Origin: Burkholderiales bacterium
Lineage (GTDB): Bacteria; Pseudomonadota; Gammaproteobacteria; Burkholderiales; Burkholderiaceae_D
Assembly (NCBI GenBank): GCA_016197345.1
Contig: JACPVY010000601.1
Coordinates: 1-5,776, forward strand
Direction of reading: 5' to 3'
Length of the DNA stretch: 5,776 nt
A program made the translations under genes and the position numbers. A model generated the notes under the pieces. That model did not search any database. It was not told the DNA's origin and saw only the letters and a program-made list of their open reading frames with translations. Shown in pieces: positions 1 through 4,362 of this stretch (position 1 is its first letter; every line of letters begins with the position of its first letter).

Positions 1-134
1 ACGACTTTTTTATTTTTATTTTTTTTGTCAATTTTTTCATTTTTTATTAAAAATTTGATCTCACACCGAGTATATCGAGTGTTCTAAACCCGAATATGGT
101 GTTAAATAACTTTATTTTAAAATAAAACGATGAG
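1..134. other. AT-rich intergenic tract ending at a glycosyltransferase fragment
   Basis: This stretch is very unlike the rest of the window. It has 31 G or C in 134 bases, and only 6 in the first 50, which are mostly T-runs on the + strand. No frame encodes anything resembling the missing front of the glycosyltransferase downstream, and a stop (TAA, 123-125) lies in that gene's frame just before its first possible start. The tract holds a 16-base perfect palindrome (111-126). An imperfect direct repeat, CCGAGTAT (66-73) and CCGAATAT (89-96), is also visible. No convincing -35/-10 pair was found on either strand. It may be a promoter or intergenic region, the end of an inserted element, or the flank of a rearrangement; the sequence alone does not decide. 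Confidence 0.7.
111..126. repeat. 16-base perfect AT-only palindrome
   Basis: The sequence TTTATTTTAAAATAAA is its own reverse complement over all 16 bases. It lies 9 to 24 bases before the first possible start of the glycosyltransferase fragment. It could be a protein binding site, a weak hairpin, or simply a product of the extreme A/T composition. No function can be assigned from sequence. Confidence 0.6.
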
Positions 135-1100
135 GTGATTTTGGCGCGCCAAGGCGATATTTTCTTGGGGCTAGATTTATTCATGCACGGCACGGCGCAA
201 AACCGTGATCTCTTGCTACACATGCGCAAACGTGGCGTGGAAATCCATTTCATCGTCTATGACATCTTGCCCGTATTGCGGCCCGATGTATTCCCGCCCG
301 GCTCTGCGCCCGGTTTTGCCCGTTGGCTCGACTGCATTGGCGAAGTGTCGGATGGTTTGCTGTGCATTTCGCGCGCGGTGGCAGATGAAGTACATGATTG
401 GCTGCAACGCCATCCACCTAGCCGCCAACAGCCTTTGCAACTCGGTTATTTCCATCTCGGTGCCGATTTGGAAGCAAGTGCGCCAACCCGTGGCTTGCCC
501 GTCGATGCACCGCAGATTTTGGACGCTTTGAAACAACGCCCTAGTTTTTTGATGGTGGGCACGATAGAACCACGCAAAGGCTATGCACAAACCCTCGCCG
601 CGTTTGATTTGTTGTGGCAACAAGGGACAGACGTCAATCTGGTGATCGTTGGCAAGCAAGGCTGGCTAGTGGAAGCCATCATTAAGCACTTGAAAGAGCA
701 CACTGAAAAAGGCAAGCGCTTATTCTGGCTGGCAGGTGTGAGCGATGAAATGTTGCAGCATTTGTACCAAGGCTGTTCGGCCCTCCTTGCGAGTTCTGAA
801 GGCGAAGGATTTGGCTTGCCTTTGATCGAAGCGGCGCAGCACGGTTTGCCTTTGATCGTGCGTAATTTGCCTGTTTTTGAAGAAGTCGCTGGGCAATATG
901 CACATTATTTCTCGGGCTTAGAAGGGAAAGACCTCGCGCAAGCAGTGCAAGCTTGGCTCAGTTTGCACGTAGCGGGTCAAGCGCCGCAATCGAAACAAAT
1001 GCCATGGCTGACTTGGCAACAAAGTGCGGAACAATTCAAAGTCGTGATCTTCGAGCACAAATGGCATCGCCAATACGTACCGCAGCAAGGAGCACGTTGA
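135..1100 (+). CDS. GT4-family glycosyltransferase, N-terminally truncated
   Basis: This looks like the donor-binding part of a GT-B, family 4 glycosyltransferase, which would move a sugar from a nucleotide-sugar to a glycan or lipid carrier in the cytoplasm. Visible motifs are a CISRAVADEV segment (77-86), VGTIEPRKGY (141-150) with the Arg147/Lys148 expected to contact donor phosphates, IVGKQGW (171-177), and the retaining-GT4 E-x7-E motif in EGFGLPLIE (Glu224 and Glu232). The 321-residue product starts at GDIFLGLDL, a segment that in mannosyltransferase-like GT4 proteins normally follows about 100 residues of N-terminal Rossmann domain including a glycine-rich loop. Those residues are absent. 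The only starts are GTG at 135 or TTG at 141 (with GAGG at 132-135), immediately after the AT-rich tract and an in-frame stop. It is probably a non-functional 3' remnant, although the frame is intact to its stop. It overlaps the next gene by one base. Acceptor and sugar are unknown. Confidence 0.8.
   Translation: MILARQGDIFLGLDLFMHGTAQNRDLLLHMRKRGVEIHFIVYDILPVLRPDVFPPGSAPGFARWLDCIGEVSDGLLCISRAVADEVHDWLQRHPPSRQQPLQLGYFHLGADLEASAPTRGLPVDAPQILDALKQRPSFLMVGTIEPRKGYAQTLAAFDLLWQQGTDVNLVIVGKQGWLVEAIIKHLKEHTEKGKRLFWLAGVSDEMLQHLYQGCSALLASSEGEGFGLPLIEAAQHGLPLIVRNLPVFEEVAGQYAHYFSGLEGKDLAQAVQAWLSLHVAGQAPQSKQMPWLTWQQSAEQFKVVIFEHKWHRQYVPQQGAR
1087..1092 (+). promoter_or_regulatory. Shine-Dalgarno site for the dioxygenase-like gene
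   Basis: AAGGAG lies 7 bases before the ATG at 1100, inside the end of the glycosyltransferase reading frame. Together with the TGATG stop/start overlap it fixes the dioxygenase start at 1100. Longer in-frame extensions upstream, for example from 953, are out-of-frame readings of the glycosyltransferase. Confidence 0.75.
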
Positions 1101-1531
1101 TGAGCGAACAATTTCCAGCATTACGCGCGCTGACAGAAATTTTTCACTATCACATTCACGTCTATTACGATGAAACGAGCCGGGCGCGTGCCGTCAAATT
1201 GCATGCGTTGATCGGCGAGCGCTTCGCGGTACAGCTTGGCCGTTTTTTCGATCAGCCAGTCGGCCCGCATACTATGGCGCAATATGAAATCGGCTTTTTC
1301 GCTGATCAATTTGCGCAATTAGTGCCGTGGCTGATGTTAAATCATTTTGATTTGCCCATTCTGCTGCATCCCAATACCGATCAAGAGCGTGAAGATCATC
1401 GCGGTAGCAGCTTTTGGCTAGGTCAACCTGTCCCGCTTTTGCTAGAGCGCCTCGACGTTTCACTGATCGCCGCTGGTCATGCAGAGCCGCGTGCCGTGAC
1501 GATCAATAGCACGCCGACTGTGCAAGCGTAA
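1100..1531 (+). CDS. DOPA 4,5-dioxygenase family protein
   Basis: This 143-residue protein matches the DOPA 4,5-dioxygenase / COG3805 aromatic ring-cleaving family (PF08883) by recalled motif pattern. The motifs are YHIHVYYDE (17-25), PVGPHTMAQYEIGF (53-66), VPWLMLNHFDLPILLHPNT (75-93) and a late EDHRGSSFWLG (98-108). His18, His20, His57, His90 and His100 are candidate metal or substrate ligands. Family members cleave catechol-type rings such as DOPA with iron; bacterial homologues are mostly uncharacterised, so the substrate here is open. The length is somewhat longer than a minimal family domain because of a tail of about 30 residues after the last motif. The protein is soluble, with no signal peptide. 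It shares one base with the glycosyltransferase stop and so depends on transcription through that fragment. A terminator-like hairpin follows, suggesting the end of a two-gene transcript. Confidence 0.85.
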   Translation: MSEQFPALRALTEIFHYHIHVYYDETSRARAVKLHALIGERFAVQLGRFFDQPVGPHTMAQYEIGFFADQFAQLVPWLMLNHFDLPILLHPNTDQEREDHRGSSFWLGQPVPLLLERLDVSLIAAGHAEPRAVTINSTPTVQA

Positions 1532-1538
1532 TAACGAT

Positions 1539-1582
1539 GGGGTCAGTTAGCAGATAGCACTGACCCCCAATCAAGTATTTTT
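1539..1582 (+). terminator. Terminator-like hairpin after the dioxygenase gene
   Basis: A perfect 9-bp inverted repeat, GGGGTCAGT (1539-1547) and ACTGACCCC (1559-1567), encloses an 11-base loop and starts 8 bases after the dioxygenase stop codon. A TTTTT run lies at 1578-1582, about 10 bases past the stem, so it is not a textbook intrinsic terminator, where the U-run follows directly. GGGGTCAG-type inverted repeats also occur as dispersed intergenic (REP-like) repeats in some Proteobacteria, which is an alternative reading. Confidence 0.5.
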
Positions 1583-1597
1583 CCTAAAGGCAAAGCC

Positions 1598-1622
1598 GCT
1601 GACGTATTTGGCGGCCGTCAGC
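1598..1622 (+). repeat. Second hairpin in the leader of the thioesterase operon
   Basis: GCTGACG (1598-1604) and CGTCAGC (1616-1622) form a perfect 7-bp stem with an 11-base loop. There is no following T-run, so it does not look like a terminator. Its arms carry the same CTGAC/GTCAG core as the hairpin at 1539-1567, so the two could in principle pair with each other. Structural or regulatory function is inferred only. Confidence 0.4.
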
Positions 1623-1666
1623 ATACCCATTTCCACATTTCCGGGCATAATCCTAGGCAACATATT

Positions 1667-1679
1667 GCTGAGGATCAGC
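1667..1679 (+). promoter_or_regulatory. Small hairpin enclosing the thioesterase ribosome binding site
   Basis: GCTGA (1667-1671) and TCAGC (1675-1679) form a 5-bp stem around a GGA loop directly before the ATG at 1681. The Shine-Dalgarno element GAGGA (1670-1674) sits across the stem and loop, 6 bases from the ATG. Folding would partly mask it, which could lower translation; the stem is short and may be fortuitous. A CATAAT at 1646-1651 could serve as a -10 box, but no matching -35 was seen. Confidence 0.4.
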
Positions 1680-1680
1680 C

Positions 1681-2127
1681 ATGCCGGAAACTACGCTACA
1701 AGCAGGTTTGCGTTTTACGTGGAATTACACGATTCCCGAACGTAGCACTGTCCCTAATCTGTACCACGACACTGAATTTTGCCGCGAAATGCCGCCAGTA
1801 TTGGCTACTGGTTATTTGGTAGGCATGATGGAATTAGCGTGCATCGCGGGTTTGATGCCGCATCTCGATTGGCCGCGCGAGCAATCGGTCGGCACCATGG
1901 TCAATTTCAATCACATCGCCGCCAGCACGCCGGGCATGCAATTGCGGATCGAAGGTGAATTGTTGGAAGTCGATGGCCGTCGCCTCGTCTTTCAATTAAT
2001 CGCCTTTGATGATCTGGAAAAAGTGTCGGAAGGACGGCATGAGCGCTTCATCATCTACCCGGAAAAATTCAACGCTAAGCTCGCGCAAAAAGTGGAAAAA
2101 ATGGTGAAGGCAGGTTCGCGCGAATGA
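1681..2127 (+). CDS. Hot-dog-fold thioesterase, fluoroacetyl-CoA thioesterase (FlK)-like
   Basis: This 148-residue soluble protein has the size and motif order of FlK-like single hot-dog acyl-CoA thioesterases, which hydrolyse short acyl-CoA thioesters as dimers. The segment MPPVLATGYLVGMMELA (37-53) holds Thr43 and Glu51. The segment SVGTMVNFNHIAASTPG (69-85) holds Gly71 and His78. These match the spacing of the FlK triad Thr42/Glu50/His76 as I recall it. VDGRRLVFQLIAFDD (97-111) and EGRHERFII (117-125) are further family signatures. The C-terminal 20 residues are lysine-rich. The start at 1681 is supported by GAGGA 6 bases upstream. Its stop overlaps the DUF1289 start (ATGA), making it the first gene of a three-gene unit. 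Physiological substrate is unknown; fluoroacetate resistance should not be assumed. Confidence 0.85.
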   Translation: MPETTLQAGLRFTWNYTIPERSTVPNLYHDTEFCREMPPVLATGYLVGMMELACIAGLMPHLDWPREQSVGTMVNFNHIAASTPGMQLRIEGELLEVDGRRLVFQLIAFDDLEKVSEGRHERFIIYPEKFNAKLAQKVEKMVKAGSRE

Positions 2128-2327
2128 AACATATCAAAAAATTTGACTTAGAACAGCATGCTGGCGCATTGCCGTCGCCGTGTATTAACGTCTGCCGCAT
2201 GGACCAAGAAAGCGGCTTATGCATCGGCTGTTTGCGCAATATCGATGAAATCATTGCTTGGGGGCGGGCTGATGAAACATATAAGCGGCAAGTTTGGCAG
2301 CAGCTGAAAACAAGGATAAGCAAATGA
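2124..2327 (+). CDS. DUF1289 family four-cysteine protein
   Basis: This 67-residue protein carries the DUF1289 signature (PF06945): SPCINVCRMDQESGLCIGCLRNIDEIIAW (18-46), with Cys20, Cys24, Cys33 and Cys36 in a C-x3-C-x8-C-x2-C arrangement that probably binds zinc or an iron-sulfur centre. The rest is a short helical tail ending in QQLKTRISK. Members are small and widespread in Proteobacteria, often beside unrelated metabolic genes, and no biochemical role is established to my knowledge. The length is normal for the family. It overlaps the thioesterase by 4 bases at ATGA and has only a weak ribosome binding site (CAGGT, 2111-2115), so translation is probably coupled to the upstream gene. It overlaps the MBL gene by a second ATGA. 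Confidence 0.9.
   Translation: MKHIKKFDLEQHAGALPSPCINVCRMDQESGLCIGCLRNIDEIIAWGRADETYKRQVWQQLKTRISK
2312..2316 (+). promoter_or_regulatory. Ribosome binding site that fixes the MBL hydrolase start
   Basis: AAGGA lies 7 bases before the ATG at 2324, while the alternative in-frame TTG at 2294 has no comparable site and would overlap the DUF1289 gene by 34 bases. This favours the ATG that overlaps the DUF1289 stop as ATGA. Confidence 0.7.
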
Positions 2328-3247
2328 GTGCGCCCGCCGCTGCCCTGCCCGCTGGGATGCATGTTTTTGAGCGCGGCTGGCTCTCTTCCAACAATATCTT
2401 GTTCTGCGCTGAGGGCAAGAATGTCTTAGTCGATACCGGCTATCTGACGCACGCACCGCAAACCCTGAGTTTGCTCCAGCATGTGCTACAAGGCGCGCCG
2501 CTACATCAAATCGTCAACACCCATTTGCATTCTGATCACTGCGGCGGCAATGCGCTGTTGCAACAGCATTACGGCTGCCACACCAGCATCCCGCATTTGG
2601 AAGCAGAAAAAGTGCGGCGCTGGGATCAAGAGCAATTGAGTTATCTAGCAACTGGGCAAAGTTGCCAGCGGTTTGATTTTCACGCCACCATCGCACCCGG
2701 CGATTGCTTTGTATGGGGCCAGCGCGAATGGCAGGCGCTAGCCGCGCCCGGCCATGATCCGCATTCTTTGATGTTTTATTGCGCCGAAGAGCAAATCTTG
2801 ATTTCGGCTGATGCGCTATGGCAGCGTGGTTTTGGCGTGATTTTTCCTGAGCTGGAAGGCGAATCTGGATTTGCCGAAACCCGCGCTACGCTAGAGCTGA
2901 TCGCCAGTCTGAAGATTCGCCTCGTCATTCCCGGCCACGGCGCGCCATTTAGCGACAGCGCCGCTGCACTGGATTACGCTTTCGCCCGCATCGATTTTTT
3001 GCAAAGTGAACCAGTGCGCAATGCGCAAAATGCGTTGAAGGTTTTGCTCAAATTTCTATTGCTAGAACGGCAGCAGATCGCGCTCGCGGAATTACCCGCG
3101 CTCATGGCCGAGATTCCGCTGTTTAAAAAAGTGAATCTGCGCTTTTTACAGCAAGAAAGTCAGGCGCTCGCAGAATGGGCCGTGCAGCAATTACTGCATA
3201 GCCGTGTCGCCCGCATTGACGGCGCTTATTTGTGCAATGCCGATTGA
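2324..3247 (+). CDS. Metallo-beta-lactamase-fold hydrolase
   Basis: This 307-residue protein is a complete MBL-fold metallohydrolase with a two-metal site. Visible ligands are the THLHSDHCGG motif (66-75; His67, His69, Asp71, His72), the APGHDPHS motif (141-148; His144), Asp163 in LISADALW, and His205 in VIPGHGAPF. The early NNILF and VLVDTGY (34-40) segments are the usual strand elements before the first metal motif. After the catalytic domain, residues 240-307 are helical and resemble the winged-helix tail of LACTB2-type MBL proteins. It has no signal peptide, so it is cytoplasmic rather than a periplasmic beta-lactamase. Substrate cannot be read; thioesters, lactones or glutathione esters are all possible in this superfamily. 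It is the last gene of the thioesterase/DUF1289/MBL unit. Its 3' end overlaps the convergent aminopeptidase gene by 22 bases. Confidence 0.9.
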   Translation: MSAPAAALPAGMHVFERGWLSSNNILFCAEGKNVLVDTGYLTHAPQTLSLLQHVLQGAPLHQIVNTHLHSDHCGGNALLQQHYGCHTSIPHLEAEKVRRWDQEQLSYLATGQSCQRFDFHATIAPGDCFVWGQREWQALAAPGHDPHSLMFYCAEEQILISADALWQRGFGVIFPELEGESGFAETRATLELIASLKIRLVIPGHGAPFSDSAAALDYAFARIDFLQSEPVRNAQNALKVLLKFLLLERQQIALAELPALMAEIPLFKKVNLRFLQQESQALAEWAVQQLLHSRVARIDGAYLCNAD

Positions 3248-4362
3248 GTAGCGGCCTTATTGGGACACGGCGCGATTTCTAGCGCAGGGTTTGCTAGCGG
3301 CGCTTGCACCATTTTCCCTAGTTGCTGCAATTGCTGCTTGCGTTCATCGGCGGGCAATTGTGCTAAGGATTTGGCGGCACGGTAAAAATCGGCATATTGC
3401 CCTTGCTGCTGTAATAGCGTGGTGAAGCCCGGCACATATTCGTGATAGGTGTTGACGGCGGCGAAATGGGCGTTGCCCGGCGCCGAACTAAACCAGCGAT
3501 CATAGCCAGCATAGCCGCCCCAGCTTTGTTTTAATTCTGCATATTTGCTTTGCAATTCTTGCAAAATGCGCTGCTTAGCGGCGCGTTTTTCCTCATCATT
3601 TGGCAGCTCGCTATAGGCTTGCGCTAGGGCAGCGCGTTGTTGCCGTATCAGCGCTAAGAATTCTTGATTGCGCTGCTGCGATTTGGCATAGCGTTGCCGT
3701 TGCGCCTCGTCGCCCTCGCACGCGAGCCAGCGCGTAATGCCAGCCAATTCGACTGCCGTGGCGAAAGATTCATTGAATTGGCTATCACCGCTGATATACA
3801 GCACTTGGTGCGCTAGCTCGTGAAAAATCAAACGCGCTAATTCTGGCTCGGGATAATTGATAAACGAAGAGAGTAGGGGATCGCTAAACCAACCTAACGT
3901 CGAATACGCTGGCACGCCCGAAACCTGCACGTCATAGCCTTGGTTGCGCAATTGCGCGGCAAATTCGCGCGCCGCCGCTTCATCGTAATAGCCGCGATAA
4001 CTGACGCAACCCGCCACCGGAAAACACCAGCGCAGCGGTTGCAAAGACAATTCCGGCGCCGCCACCACATTCCATAACGCAAACGGGCGATCTAGCGCGA
4101 CATATTGGCGATAGCTAGCGTTATCGGGCAAGGCTAATTCGCGGCTAGCAAAGCTGCGAATGCGCTGGCTACTTTCTAAGCGTTGCCGTAGCTGCGGCGA
4201 AGTTTTCTCATCTTGTAAGACTTCCGCTATCGGGCGGCCGCTCGTGGCGATGCTGAGTTGGCCACGCACCGCTTGGGCGTAGTAGCCTAGTTCGGCACAG
4301 CCGAACAGACTTGTCCCCAATATCAACAGCAGGGCGCCGCGTTTAATGAAATTCCAACGCAT
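3226..4362 (-). CDS. Lipoprotein zinc aminopeptidase (COG4324 / PF10023 type)
   Basis: With the start at 4362 the product is 378 residues and opens with a lipoprotein signal: Arg2/Lys7/Arg8, then ALLLILGTSLFGC with lipobox Cys22. Ala at the following position does not match the Asp retention signal, so outer-membrane sorting is expected under E. coli rules. The zinc motif HELAH is at 181-185, followed by FNESFATAVE (196-205), which supplies Glu198 or Glu205 as the likely third ligand. This is the signature of the predicted aminopeptidase family COG4324. A Gln/Arg-rich, probably coiled-coil stretch spans about 232-290, and NTYHEYVPGF lies further on. An in-frame extension to 4467 would bury the lipoprotein signal and run across the end of the FimV-like gene, so the internal ATG is preferred. 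Its ribosome site is weak (GGAA), suggesting coupling to the upstream gene, which it overlaps by 20 bases. Substrate is not known. Confidence 0.87.
   Translation of the reverse strand: MRWNFIKRGALLLILGTSLFGCAELGYYAQAVRGQLSIATSGRPIAEVLQDEKTSPQLRQRLESSQRIRSFASRELALPDNASYRQYVALDRPFALWNVVAAPELSLQPLRWCFPVAGCVSYRGYYDEAAAREFAAQLRNQGYDVQVSGVPAYSTLGWFSDPLLSSFINYPEPELARLIFHELAHQVLYISGDSQFNESFATAVELAGITRWLACEGDEAQRQRYAKSQQRNQEFLALIRQQRAALAQAYSELPNDEEKRAAKQRILQELQSKYAELKQSWGGYAGYDRWFSSAPGNAHFAAVNTYHEYVPGFTTLLQQQGQYADFYRAAKSLAQLPADERKQQLQQLGKMVQAPLANPALEIAPCPNKAATQSALHK

Noticed and set aside
1..134. IS-element end, att site or CRISPR leader
   Set aside because: No terminal inverted repeat pair, target duplication, tRNA or repeat-spacer array is visible in this short piece; the idea stays open only as a reason to look upstream.
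143..150. GGCGCGCC (AscI site) at the junction, suggesting a cloning linker or vector boundary
   Set aside because: The bases read naturally as ARQGD in the glycosyltransferase frame and no vector-like sequence is seen on either side. A contig-edge or assembly artefact is not excluded but is not supported.
216..659. 147-codon open frame on the minus strand
   Set aside because: It lies wholly opposite the glycosyltransferase, has no recognisable motif, and is best explained as a shadow of the coding strand.
953..1099. Longer N-terminus for the dioxygenase-like protein
   Set aside because: The added residues are an out-of-frame reading of the glycosyltransferase, and AAGGAG plus TGATG clearly mark the ATG at 1100.
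2294..2323. TTG start extending the MBL hydrolase by ten residues
   Set aside because: There is no ribosome site at suitable spacing, whereas ATG 2324 has AAGGA 7 bases upstream and the usual ATGA overlap.
3183..3297. Terminator between the convergent genes
   Set aside because: Only 5-bp inverted repeats (such as TGCAG/CTGCA at 3183-3198 and CTAGC/GCTAG at 3279-3297) were found, and none is followed by a T-run.
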